Assembly: GCF_900142085.1 (NCBI RefSeq)
Contig: NZ_FQZQ01000001.1
Span: 1-64,000, forward strand
DNA from: Shimia gijangensis
GTDB taxonomy: Bacteria > Pseudomonadota > Alphaproteobacteria > Rhodobacterales > Rhodobacteraceae
Direction: 5' to 3'
Length of the DNA: 64,000 bases
Position numbers and translations under genes: made by a program. The notes under the pieces were generated by a model. The model worked only from the letters and a program-made list of their open reading frames with translations. It had not been told where the DNA came from and made no database searches. Positions 44,344 through 52,902 of this stretch are shown piece by piece. How positions within the stretch are numbered: the first letter of the stretch is position 1; the number at the start of each line of letters is the position of its first letter.

Positions 44344-45099
44344 ATGAGCGTGACTGAACTTCGTCCCAACCTCGATTTCTGGCAAGAACGCGTCGACATG
44401 GCCGCCGCATTTCGCTGGACCGCCCGGCTGAACCTGCACGAAGCCGTGGCCAACCATTTCTCACTGTCGGTGAACGACGATGGCACCAAGTTCCTGATGA
44501 ACCCGAACCAGGTGCACTTTAGCCGCATCAAGGCCAGCGATCTGTTGCTGCTGGACGCCAATGACCCGGACACATTGAACATGCCCGGCGCGCCGGACCC
44601 AACCGCCTGGGGTGTGCATGGCAGCCTGCACCGGTTCTGCCCGCACGCGCGTTGCGCTATGCATGTGCATTCGATGCATTCCACAGTTCTTGCCAGCCTG
44701 GCCGATTCCAATATCCAACCGATCGATCAGAATACCGCGACATTCTATAACCGGTATGTGATCGACGAAGAGATGCAGGGTCTGGCTTTTGAGAACGAAG
44801 GCGAACGTCTGGCCAAATTGTTGACCGACCCCAAGAAGAAAACCGTCATCATGGGCAACCATGGCGTTTTGGTGCTGGGTGACACGGTGGCCGAGACGTT
44901 CAACCGGCTCTACTACTTTGAGCGCGCCGCCGAGACCTATATTCGTGCGCTGCAAACCGGCCAGCCGCTGCGCGTGTTGAGCCATGAGGTTGCCGAGAAG
45001 ACAGCACAAGAGCTTGAGGATTACCCCGAGCAGGACGTGCGCCATCTGGCAGAGCTGAAAGCGATCCTGGACGAAGAGGGATCGAACTACGCGAGCTAA
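44344..45099 (+). CDS. Class II aldolase/adducin family protein
   Basis: A 251-residue zinc enzyme. AMHVHSMHSTVLAS and MGNHGVLVLG supply the histidine ligands, and the N-terminal ALNL-HEAVANHFS region binds the substrate phosphate in related enzymes. Members are aldolases or decarboxylases for sugar phosphates or 3-oxoacid phosphates, or unknown. The start ATG follows AAGGAGA. Divergent from the LysR gene, which probably regulates it; 43 bp upstream of the sterol-desaturase-like gene. Confidence 0.9.
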   Translation: MSVTELRPNLDFWQERVDMAAAFRWTARLNLHEAVANHFSLSVNDDGTKFLMNPNQVHFSRIKASDLLLLDANDPDTLNMPGAPDPTAWGVHGSLHRFCPHARCAMHVHSMHSTVLASLADSNIQPIDQNTATFYNRYVIDEEMQGLAFENEGERLAKLLTDPKKKTVIMGNHGVLVLGDTVAETFNRLYYFERAAETYIRALQTGQPLRVLSHEVAEKTAQELEDYPEQDVRHLAELKAILDEEGSNYAS

Positions 45100-45142
45100 G
45101 CCGGTCCAGAGACTGTTTTTATCCAATAGGGGAGGATTGGAT

Positions 45143-46141
45143 ATGAGCGATAAGGACGCAATGCAGGACATGAGCCGGGAGTGGAACTACCACCCCGAGC
45201 TCCCTCTGCGGGATTCGTCGATCTTTCACTGGCCACCCCGGCCCGGCCATTTGCTGCGCTGGGTTGGGCGCAACTGGCTGACCCTTAGTGAACGGGTGAT
45301 GATGGTTGGGCTCGCCGTGTTGCTATGGCTGTTCGTCTACCCGTCACTGGAGACGGCGCAGAGCTTTGCCTTGGGCTGGATTGCGCAGGTCTGGGTGGCA
45401 AATTTACTGTTGATCTTTGCCAGCGCGGGCGGGCTGCACTGGTTCTTTTACATGCGCAAGGGTCAGGGCAAAAAGCTGAAGTTTGAACGCCGTGATCAAG
45501 GCAAAAACAACAAGCTGTGGGATTTCAGCGATCAGGTGAAAGACAATATGTTCTGGTCGCTGGGCTCTGGCGTTTTGCAACTGACCGGCTTTCAGGTGGT
45601 GACCATGTGGTTGATGGCCAATGGCTATACCCCCGTCATCACCTTTGCCGAGGCCCCGGTCTGGTTCATCGCCTTTCTGATGATCCTGCCGATGTGGTCG
45701 GCGTTTCATTTTTACTGGGTGCACCGGCTGTTGCATCAGCCGTTTTTGTACAAACGCGTGCATGCCTTGCACCACCGCGACGTCAACATCGGCCCTTGGT
45801 CCGGATTCTCGATGCATCCCGTTGAGCACTTTATCTATCTGACCACACTGTGCATCCACTGGGTGGTGGCGAGCCACCCGATCCACCTGTTCTTTCATAT
45901 CGTGTTTCAGGGGCCGGGTGCTGCGATGACCCACACCGGCTATGAAGATCTCTTGATACGGGACAAACGGCGGCTAGCATTGGGGACGTTTTATCACCAG
46001 CTGCATCACCGCTATTACGAGTGTAACTACGGCAATCAGGAAATGCCCTGGGATCGTTGGTTTGGCACCTTCCATGATGGATCGACCGACGCCACGGACG
46101 AAACCCGCGCACGCAAGAAACGCATGTACAGCAAAGGCTGA
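45143..46141 (+). CDS. Sterol desaturase/fatty acid hydroxylase family membrane protein
   Basis: A 332-residue membrane diiron oxygenase-like protein with four or five helices. The eight-histidine clusters are visible: WVHRLLHQPF, HALHHRDVN and HQLHHRYYE, and HPVEH between. The family hydroxylates or desaturates lipids, sterols or carotenoids. The ATG at 45143 follows GGGGAGGA. Substrate unknown. It follows the aldolase gene on the same strand. Confidence 0.9.
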   Translation: MSDKDAMQDMSREWNYHPELPLRDSSIFHWPPRPGHLLRWVGRNWLTLSERVMMVGLAVLLWLFVYPSLETAQSFALGWIAQVWVANLLLIFASAGGLHWFFYMRKGQGKKLKFERRDQGKNNKLWDFSDQVKDNMFWSLGSGVLQLTGFQVVTMWLMANGYTPVITFAEAPVWFIAFLMILPMWSAFHFYWVHRLLHQPFLYKRVHALHHRDVNIGPWSGFSMHPVEHFIYLTTLCIHWVVASHPIHLFFHIVFQGPGAAMTHTGYEDLLIRDKRRLALGTFYHQLHHRYYECNYGNQEMPWDRWFGTFHDGSTDATDETRARKKRMYSKG

Positions 46142-46143
46142 TA

Positions 46144-47091
46144 TCAGTGACTATCACGGCGTAATTCGCGTGGGGTGGTGCCAAACTCCTGCTTGAAAGC
46201 ACGGGTCATGGCGGCGGGGTTTTCATAGCCAGACCGCAATGCAATTTCGGCCACGGTCAGGTCGGTTTCTGTCACCAGTTTGCGTGAGAGATTGAGCCGA
46301 AGGCGGCGATAGACCTGTTGCGGGGTGGCGCCAAGGTCAGCCATCATTCGCGCCTCAAGCGCCTTTTGGGTGCGGCCCGACCGGCGGGCCACTTCGGCGA
46401 TCGGTAGTGGCTCTTCCAGATGTTCCTGCATCACCGCCAGCGCGCGGTTGACCACACGGCTGGCGGACCCTGCCCCACCGGCATGGCTGCGCGCAGAATC
46501 GCGAGTCATGAACAGATGCGACACCTCAAGCGCGAGTGCCTGCCCGTGGTCACGCCCGATCATATGCAGCACCAGATCAAAGGCCGCCATTGCACCGGAA
46601 CAGGTCACCCGGTCACGGTCGATAACAAAACGTTCACGCGCGGTGTCAACCTCGGGGAAACGTTCCTCGAAACTGGTCAGCTCTTCCCAGTGGATGGTGG
46701 CGCGGTGCCCGTCCAGCAAACCGGCCTCGGCCAGCAGCCAGCTGCCGGTGTCCAGCCCGGCCAGCGCGGTGAACCGTTTCGCCGAGGCGCGCAGGGCGGC
46801 CTGCGTGGTCCAGCCCGCGTATTGCTGAAACCCGTAAGACGGCATCACCGCCAAAAGATCACCGGATGCATCATTCAGGCGGCTGTGCGGGGCCACCTGT
46901 AATCCACTCGAGCTTTCGGCATTGCGTCCACTCAACGTCAGGAACTGCCAGTCATAAAGGGGCCTGCCCGAAAGCGTGTTGGCTGCGCGCAGCGGTTCGA
47001 CCGTATTGGCCAGACAATGGTTCGAAAACCCGTCAAACAACAGGACCCCGATATGCTGCACAGCAGCGGAAGTTTTCGACCATATTCGCAT
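46144..47091 (-). CDS. GlxA-family AraC-type transcriptional regulator
   Basis: 315 residues. The N-terminal DJ-1/PfpI domain (about 10-190) is fused to an AraC helix-turn-helix (about 220-315; VAEIALRSGYENPAAMTRAFKQ). This architecture is that of CdhR, GbdR and SouR, which control carnitine, betaine and sarcosine catabolism in Pseudomonas and relatives. It diverges from the acyl-CoA dehydrogenase gene, its likely target, over 75 bp containing a direct repeat. Confidence 0.92.
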   Translation of the reverse strand: MRIWSKTSAAVQHIGVLLFDGFSNHCLANTVEPLRAANTLSGRPLYDWQFLTLSGRNAESSSGLQVAPHSRLNDASGDLLAVMPSYGFQQYAGWTTQAALRASAKRFTALAGLDTGSWLLAEAGLLDGHRATIHWEELTSFEERFPEVDTARERFVIDRDRVTCSGAMAAFDLVLHMIGRDHGQALALEVSHLFMTRDSARSHAGGAGSASRVVNRALAVMQEHLEEPLPIAEVARRSGRTQKALEARMMADLGATPQQVYRRLRLNLSRKLVTETDLTVAEIALRSGYENPAAMTRAFKQEFGTTPRELRRDSH

Positions 47092-47115
47092 GATTTACCT
47101 CTAATTCCGCATGAT
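47087..47115. promoter_or_regulatory. Direct repeat, probable AraC-type operator
   Basis: CGCATGAT occurs at 47087-47094 and 47108-47115, centred 21 bp apart (two helical turns), both in the same orientation. AraC-family regulators bind such direct repeats. The first copy overlaps the regulator's own start codon; the second is upstream of the dehydrogenase gene. Inference from position only. Confidence 0.5.
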
Positions 47116-47166
47116 ATAACCCGTCAAGAGTCGTAATCCTGTGTGAAATCGAAAAGGAAGCGCGCC

Positions 47167-48330
47167 ATGCATTTTGGAATGACCGAAGAACAGGCCATGA
47201 TCGTCGATACGACTCGGGCTTTTGTGGAAAATGAACTCTACCCGCACGAGCTGGAAGTTGAGCGCACCGGCCATCTGGACATGGACCTGATCCGTGACAT
47301 CCAGAAAAAAGCGATGGAGGCTGGCCTTTATGCGGCCAACATGCCCGAAGAAGTGGGTGGCGCGGGTCTCGATACACTGAGCTGGCTTCTTTATGAAAAA
47401 GAACTGGGCCGCGCCAACTATGCGCTGCACTGGACCGGTGTTGCGCGCCCGTCGAACATCCTGCTCGCAGGTACGGAAGAGCAGAAAGAAAAATACCTCT
47501 ACCCTTGTATGAAGGGTGAGAAATGGGACTGTCTGGCGATGACCGAGCCGGGCGCCGGATCGGACCTGCGCGGCATGAAAGCCTCGGCGCGTCAGGATGG
47601 CGATGACTGGATCCTGAACGGCACCAAACACTTCATCAGCCACGCCGACATTGCCGACTTTTCGATCGTGTTCATGGCTTCGGGCGAAGAAGACACGCCG
47701 CGCGGGCCAAAGAAAAAGATCACCGCGTTTTTTGTCGACAAGGGCACGCCCGGCTTCACCATCCGCGAAGGTTATCGCAATGTGTCGCACCGCGGCTACA
47801 CCAACGCCGTGCTGGAATTCGACGATTGCCGCCTGCCGTCCTCTGCCATTCTGGGTGAGGTCGACAAAGGCTTTGACGTGGCCAACACATGGCTGGGCGC
47901 CACCCGTCTGCAAGTTGCTGCCACCTGTCTGGGCCGCGCCGAACGCGCATTGCAACACGCCACCGAATACGCCGCCGAGCGTAAGCAGTTCGGTCAGCTG
48001 ATCGGCAAATTCCAAGGGGTCTCGTTCAAGCTGGCCGATATGGCGCTGGAGCTGAAAGCCGCTAACCTGCTGACATGGGAAGCCGGTTGGAAATTCGATC
48101 AGGGCACAGTGACCGAGACCGACATGTCGATGGCCAAGCTGAAGGCCACCGAAATGTTGGCATTCGTAGCGGACGAGGCGATCCAGATTCACGGCGGCAT
48201 GGGCCTGATGGACGAGCTGCCGCTGGAACGCATCTGGCGCGATGCCCGGGTTGAACGCATCTGGGAAGGCACCAGTGAAATTCAGCGCCACATCATCAGC
48301 CGCGAAATGCTCCGTGCGCTTGGCGCTTAA
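47167..48330 (+). CDS. Acyl-CoA dehydrogenase
   Basis: A 387-residue flavoprotein that forms enoyl-CoA thioesters. The middle domain has AMTEPGAGSDLRGM (FAD binding), and the C-terminal RIWEGTSEIQRHIISREML holds the catalytic-Glu region. IQIHGGMGLMDELPLERIWRDAR is typical. The ATG at 47167 follows GGAAG. Its neighbours, a CoA ligase and a CaiD-like hydratase, suggest a CoA-linked oxidation such as that of gamma-butyrobetaine, but the substrate is not proven. Confidence 0.94.
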   Translation: MHFGMTEEQAMIVDTTRAFVENELYPHELEVERTGHLDMDLIRDIQKKAMEAGLYAANMPEEVGGAGLDTLSWLLYEKELGRANYALHWTGVARPSNILLAGTEEQKEKYLYPCMKGEKWDCLAMTEPGAGSDLRGMKASARQDGDDWILNGTKHFISHADIADFSIVFMASGEEDTPRGPKKKITAFFVDKGTPGFTIREGYRNVSHRGYTNAVLEFDDCRLPSSAILGEVDKGFDVANTWLGATRLQVAATCLGRAERALQHATEYAAERKQFGQLIGKFQGVSFKLADMALELKAANLLTWEAGWKFDQGTVTETDMSMAKLKATEMLAFVADEAIQIHGGMGLMDELPLERIWRDARVERIWEGTSEIQRHIISREMLRALGA

Positions 48331-48337
48331 GGATTTA

Positions 48338-48420
48338 AGCCTCCGGCGGGGATACTTGGGCCATTTGGAAGCCATTCAGTCGTTGCTTCCAAATGGTGGT
48401 CAATATCCCCGCCAGAGGCT
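48338..48420. repeat. 83-nt imperfect palindrome with a gene-end repeat
   Basis: Outer arms at 48339-48354 and 48404-48419 pair with one mismatch (GCCTCCGGCGGGGATA against its partner), and inner arms CCATTTGGAAGC (48361-48372) and GCTTCCAAATGG (48385-48396) pair perfectly. The left half matches the Roseobacter gene-end repeat family seen near 43331 and 52873. It separates the dehydrogenase and CoA-ligase genes and could attenuate transcription or protect mRNA ends. Confidence 0.75.
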
Positions 48421-48450
48421 CCGGCATTTTCCACTCTTGCGAGGTTTCCA

Positions 48451-50481
48451 TTGAAACGCGATCTTTCGAGACTATTTCGCCCTAAAACCATTGCTGTAGT
48501 TGGCGGCGGTGCCTGGTGTGCACTGGTGATTGAACAGTGCCACAAAATGGGATTTGACGGGGAAATCTGGCCAGTGCATCCCAAGGCGGACACTGTGGGT
48601 GGGTTGCCCGTATACAAAGATGTGGCTGCTCTGCCAGAGGCGCCGGATGCGACCTTTATCGGCGTGAATCGCTTTCTGACGATTGAGATTGTGGCCGCAT
48701 TGTCGGCGCGTGGCGCAGGTGGTGCAGTGTGCTTCGCTAGCGGGTTTCTTGAGGCTCAGGCCGAGGATGCCGAAGGTGCAGACTTGCAGCAAAGATTGCT
48801 GGAAGCCGCCGAAGACATGCCGTTTCTTGGGCCAAACTGCTATGGCTTTGTAAACTATCTGGACGGCGCACTTTTGTGGCCCGATCAACATGGCGGCGTT
48901 GCCTGCGACACCGGGGTGGCGATTGTCACCCAAAGCTCAAACATCGCGATCAACATGACCATGCAGATGCGTGGGCTGCCGGTGGCCTATGTCGTAACGG
49001 CTGGTAATCAGGCTCAGTCTGGCGTTGCGCATATTGGTGAGGCACTATTGGACGATCCACGGGTGACGGCTTTGGGTCTTCACATCGAAGGTTTTGGGGA
49101 CCTGAGAGCATTTGAATCTCTTGCCAAAAAGGCCAACGATTTGGGCAAGCCGATTGTTGCCCTGAAAGTTGGAAAATCGGACCAGGCGCAGGCTGCGACC
49201 GTATCTCATACGGCCTCGCTGGCGGGCGGGGATGCTGGGGGCGCTGCGGTTCTAGCGCGTTTAGGAATCGCCCGGTTGAATTCCATCCCGGACTTTTTAG
49301 AAACTTTGAAGTTGTTGCATGTGGTTGGGCGGCTGCCGTCCACGCGAGTCGCCTCAATCAGCTGCTCGGGCGGTGAAGCCAGTCTTGCCGCCGACACCGC
49401 TCACGGGCGGGATGTGTTTTTCCCACCATTGAATGCCCAGCAAAAGACGGATCTGCGCGACGCCTTGGGCCCTATGGTCGCCTTGGCCAACCCACTGGAT
49501 TACCACACCTATATCTGGCGTGACGCCGAGGCGATGACCAAGGCCTGGGGTGCAATGATGGACCCCTCGTTGGCGTTGACCATGCTGATCGTGGATTTCC
49601 CGCGTCCGGATCGATGTGACCCACGTGATTGGGACTGCGCAGTGAAAGCAGCGATTGGTGCTAAGAATATGCGCAACGCCAATGTGGCCTTGGTCGCAAC
49701 GTTGCCGGAACTTATCACCGAGGACATTTCAGATGTCCTGATTGAGGCTGGGGTTGTACCACTTGCAGGGCTAAGCGAGGCAATTTCCGCCTGCGAAGCG
49801 GCTGCGATTCAGATACCAGATGAGATATTGCCGATTTGCCTGCCGACAAAGACTGTTTCACCTGATCTTGTCCCGGAAGCAGAGGCGAAAGCACGTCTGG
49901 CGGCCTATGGGTTACGCATTCCAAGAGCAACGAGGTGTGACAGCGCGGCCGGGACTGGCGTTGCAGCGGAAATGACTGGCTACCCGGTTGTTCTCAAAGG
50001 CGAGGGTGTCGCGCATAAAACCGAGGCCGGGGCTGTTGCACTGAATTTGACGGATGGCGATGCCGTCATCCAAGCGGCGCAATGCATGCCAACGGATCAC
50101 TTTCTGGTGGAGGAAATGATCACCGGAACTGTCGCTGAGTTGTTGATCGGCGTTGTCAAAGACCCGGCACATGGCTTTGTTATGACACTGGCGGCGGGCG
50201 GCACGTTGACTGAAATACTGGAGGACAGCGCCAGCCTGCTTTTGCCTGCTCCAGGTGCCGCGATTGAAACTGCCCTGAACGGCCTGCGTGTGGCTGGGTT
50301 GTTGGATGGATTTCGCGGTGCACCGGCGGCGGACCGTGCGGCGATCCTGAAAGCAATTCGTGCGGTCGAAGCATATGTCCTTGCCAATGCCGAAGGACTT
50401 GAAGAAATTGAAATCAACCCCCTGCTGTGTACCGCCGATGACGCGATTGCAGCAGACGCCCTGATGCGACGGAAGGACTAA
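48451..50481 (+). CDS. ADP-forming acyl/acetyl-CoA ligase family protein
   Basis: A 676-residue fusion. The N-terminal CoA-binding domain opens with LFRPKTIAVVGGGAWCALVI, the succinyl-CoA-ligase flavodoxin-like domain follows, and the C-terminal third is an ATP-grasp domain (GYPVVLKGEGVAHKTEAG, then LVEEMITGTVAELLIGV). The family makes CoA thioesters with ATP to ADP and phosphate, or acts as a protein acyl transferase without activity. The start is a TTG after GAGG. It is followed 3 bp later by the CaiD-like gene. The acid substrate is unknown; a carnitine-related acid is suggested by context. Confidence 0.9.
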   Translation: MKRDLSRLFRPKTIAVVGGGAWCALVIEQCHKMGFDGEIWPVHPKADTVGGLPVYKDVAALPEAPDATFIGVNRFLTIEIVAALSARGAGGAVCFASGFLEAQAEDAEGADLQQRLLEAAEDMPFLGPNCYGFVNYLDGALLWPDQHGGVACDTGVAIVTQSSNIAINMTMQMRGLPVAYVVTAGNQAQSGVAHIGEALLDDPRVTALGLHIEGFGDLRAFESLAKKANDLGKPIVALKVGKSDQAQAATVSHTASLAGGDAGGAAVLARLGIARLNSIPDFLETLKLLHVVGRLPSTRVASISCSGGEASLAADTAHGRDVFFPPLNAQQKTDLRDALGPMVALANPLDYHTYIWRDAEAMTKAWGAMMDPSLALTMLIVDFPRPDRCDPRDWDCAVKAAIGAKNMRNANVALVATLPELITEDISDVLIEAGVVPLAGLSEAISACEAAAIQIPDEILPICLPTKTVSPDLVPEAEAKARLAAYGLRIPRATRCDSAAGTGVAAEMTGYPVVLKGEGVAHKTEAGAVALNLTDGDAVIQAAQCMPTDHFLVEEMITGTVAELLIGVVKDPAHGFVMTLAAGGTLTEILEDSASLLLPAPGAAIETALNGLRVAGLLDGFRGAPAADRAAILKAIRAVEAYVLANAEGLEEIEINPLLCTADDAIAADALMRRKD

Positions 50482-50484
50482 TTC

Positions 50485-51270
50485 ATGAGCGACTCACCTG
50501 TAAAAACGCGCCGCGAAGGTGCTATTCTCGAGATCACACTAGACCGCCCAAAGGCCAACGCGATTGACCTTGCGACCAGCAGAATCATGGGCGAGGTTTT
50601 CCGTGATTTTCGCGATGACCCCGAATTGCGCGTTGCGATTCTGACAGGTGGTGGCGAAAAGTTCTTTTGCCCCGGTTGGGATTTGAAGGCTGCGGCTGAC
50701 GGTGACGAAGTTGACGGGAACTATGGCGTCGGTGGATTTGGTGGCCTTCAGGAACTGCGTGACATGAACAAGCCGGTGATTGCTGCAGTAAACGGCATTG
50801 CCTGTGGTGGTGGCCTGGAATTGATGATTTCAGCAGACATTATCATTGCCGCAGAGCACGCGAGTTTTGCTTTACCGGAAATCAGATCGGGCACCGTGGC
50901 GGATGCGGCCAGCATCAAGCTGCCCAAACGAATTCCATACCATATCGCCATGGATCTCTTGCTGACTGGTCGCTGGTTTGATGTTGAAGAAGCCAATCGT
51001 TGGGGGCTGGTGAACGAGATTGTACCAGCCGATAAGCTGATGGATCGCGCCTGGGAGCAGGCCCGCCTTTTGGCAAGCGGTCCGCCGCTGGTATATGCCG
51101 CCATCAAGGAAGTGGTGCGAGACGCAGAAAATTTGAAATTCCAGGACGCGATGAACCACATTACTCAGCGTCAGCTGCGGTCGATCGATGTGCTTTATTC
51201 GAGCGATGACCAGCTTGAGGGCGCGCGCGCCTTTGCTGAAAAGCGCGATCCCGTCTGGAAAGGCAAGTAA
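50485..51270 (+). CDS. Enoyl-CoA hydratase, CaiD (carnitinyl-CoA dehydratase)-like
   Basis: A 261-residue crotonase-fold protein. It is close to CaiD: ILEITLDRPKANAIDLATS, VAILTGGGEKFFCPGWDLKAA, KPVIAAVNGIACGGGLELM and a C-terminal FAEKRDPVWKGK. CaiD reversibly hydrates crotonobetainyl-CoA to carnitinyl-CoA. ALPEIRSGTV carries the catalytic-Glu block. The assignment to carnitine rests on this likeness and on the CdhR-type regulator nearby. Last gene of the run. Confidence 0.88.
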   Translation: MSDSPVKTRREGAILEITLDRPKANAIDLATSRIMGEVFRDFRDDPELRVAILTGGGEKFFCPGWDLKAAADGDEVDGNYGVGGFGGLQELRDMNKPVIAAVNGIACGGGLELMISADIIIAAEHASFALPEIRSGTVADAASIKLPKRIPYHIAMDLLLTGRWFDVEEANRWGLVNEIVPADKLMDRAWEQARLLASGPPLVYAAIKEVVRDAENLKFQDAMNHITQRQLRSIDVLYSSDDQLEGARAFAEKRDPVWKGK

Positions 51271-51276
51271 TCAGTC

Positions 51277-51915
51277 TCAGGCTTTGCGGAAAAGCGCGAT
51301 ATAGACGGTGTCATCCTTGTGGCCGTCTGTTGCGCTTTCTCCGTAAATCCGGACTTCTGGCAGGTGCAGATCTGTGATTTGGCCGTCGAGGTCTTGCAAT
51401 TTGGCTTTGAACCCCTTCGCGTCATAATGGACGGTGTTGATCGAAAGCGCCAACAGACCACCGGGTTGGGTGATGCGCAGCAATTCGTCAAATGCCTCGG
51501 GACCAACATGCCCGTTCGTGAAGGTGCCAGAACTGACAACGCCCGCATAAGTGTCGTCTTCGACGGCTAGGCGTGCAGTCAGATCTCCAGCGAAAAGGGT
51601 TCGATAGATCGACTTGGTCGCAGCAACGTTCAGCATTTCTTGTGAAATGTCCGTGGCATCAACCGGTCCGATATTCAGCGCGATGAGCTCTTGTCCACAA
51701 AGCCCGGTTCCGGCGCCCACATCCAACACAAGGCCTGTTCCTCCCTCATCCTTGTAGGCCTGTGCCACAAGTAGCGGCAAAAGGTAATCATGCGCCTGGG
51801 CAAAGGTCTGATCATAGGTTTCCGCCCAATTGGCATAAAGGCGGCGCGAATCCTCGGGGGTTTCCAGAGCATAGGCCCCATCGAGGCTTGGGTTTTCGGT
51901 GTCTTTGTCTGTCAT
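51277..51915 (-). CDS. Class I SAM-dependent methyltransferase
   Basis: A 212-residue Rossmann-fold methyltransferase. The SAM loop is VLDVGAGTGLCG at residues about 63-74, followed by VDATDISQEMLNVA. Substrate unknown. It converges with the CaiD-like gene and diverges from the reductase-like gene over about 80 bp. Confidence 0.9.
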   Translation of the reverse strand: MTDKDTENPSLDGAYALETPEDSRRLYANWAETYDQTFAQAHDYLLPLLVAQAYKDEGGTGLVLDVGAGTGLCGQELIALNIGPVDATDISQEMLNVAATKSIYRTLFAGDLTARLAVEDDTYAGVVSSGTFTNGHVGPEAFDELLRITQPGGLLALSINTVHYDAKGFKAKLQDLDGQITDLHLPEVRIYGESATDGHKDDTVYIALFRKA

Positions 51916-51994
51916 ATGTGCAGTGAAGCGCGTGACAATGTCTCACGCAAGGGTTTCTCTTGCGAATAGGGCAGAGGAAATGCAATTTGCGCCC

Positions 51995-52849
51995 ATGACC
52001 AAAACACTACTTTCACTGGGACATGGGTTTTCCGCGCGCGAATTGGGTCGCCAGTTGGTGCCACAGGGATGGCGCGTGATTGGCACTACCCGCAAGATTG
52101 AGAACTTTGCTGCGTTTGAAGCCGAAGAGGTCGAGCCGCTTTTGTGGCCTTGTGATCTTGAACAAGCACTTCAGGGTGTGACGCATCTTTTGACGTCGGT
52201 AGCACCGGACAGCGATGGCGATCCGATTATGCGTCATCACCGGGCCGCTATTGAGGCGGCGGCGCCTCAACTTGAATGGGTTGGATATCTGTCGACAACT
52301 GGTGTCTACGGAGATCACGATGGCGGTTGGGTCGACGAAGACTCGCCTACAGATCCTGCCACGATCCGTGGTCAACGCAGAGTTCTGGCCGAACGCGAGT
52401 GGTTGAATACGCCGGGCCTGCCAGTGCATGTGTTTCGACTTGCTGGAATTTATGGTCCGGGCAGGGGGCCTTTTGCCAAGCTGCGCAAAGGTGTAGCGCA
52501 GAGAGTTATCAAGAAAAATCAGGTGTTTAGCCGCGCGCATATCGAGGATATTGCGCAAGTTCTGGAGGCATCTATTGCCGCGCCGAATCCTGGAGGGATC
52601 TACAATGTCTGTGACGATGATCCCGCCCCACCACAGGATGTGATTGAATATGCGGCCGAGTTATTGGGGATGGCACCGCCCCCTGCGGTGCGGTTCGAAG
52701 ACGCAGAGATGAGCCCGATGGCGCGGAGTTTTTATTCCGACAGCAAACGTGTGCGCAATGACCGGATCAAAAATGAGTTGGGTATTGTGCTGAAGCATCC
52801 GACCTATCGGGCGGCGTTGCGGGCCATGCTTGAGGTCGAGCAGAGCTAA
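51995..52849 (+). CDS. SDR/epimerase-like NAD(P)-binding protein (YeeZ-type)
   Basis: A 284-residue protein. LLSLGHGFSARELGRQL is the nucleotide-binding start, and GYLSTTGVYGDHDGGWVDED and FRLAGIYGPGRGPF are the extended-SDR blocks seen in the YeeZ family. Substrate unknown. I chose the ATG at 51995; an in-frame ATG at 51980 is five codons earlier, but its ribosome site is too close. Confidence 0.85.
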   Translation: MTKTLLSLGHGFSARELGRQLVPQGWRVIGTTRKIENFAAFEAEEVEPLLWPCDLEQALQGVTHLLTSVAPDSDGDPIMRHHRAAIEAAAPQLEWVGYLSTTGVYGDHDGGWVDEDSPTDPATIRGQRRVLAEREWLNTPGLPVHVFRLAGIYGPGRGPFAKLRKGVAQRVIKKNQVFSRAHIEDIAQVLEASIAAPNPGGIYNVCDDDPAPPQDVIEYAAELLGMAPPPAVRFEDAEMSPMARSFYSDSKRVRNDRIKNELGIVLKHPTYRAALRAMLEVEQS

Positions 52850-52872
52850 GCGGTGGGGCTATTACCCCCACT

Positions 52873-52899
52873 CCCCAGTGTATTTGTGGCAAGATGAAG
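52873..52899. repeat. Roseobacter-type gene-end repeat, copy 3
   Basis: CCCCAGTGTATTTGTGGCAA followed by GATGAAG, in the 53-bp gap between the convergent SDR-like gene and dxs. Matches the core of the copies near 43331 and 48345. Confidence 0.6.
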
Positions 52900-52902
52900 C
52901 TC

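Noticed and set aside
47101-48375. 424-codon minus-strand ORF opposite the acyl-CoA dehydrogenase gene
   Set aside because: A long antisense frame caused by GC-rich codon bias; the plus-strand protein has all dehydrogenase motifs.
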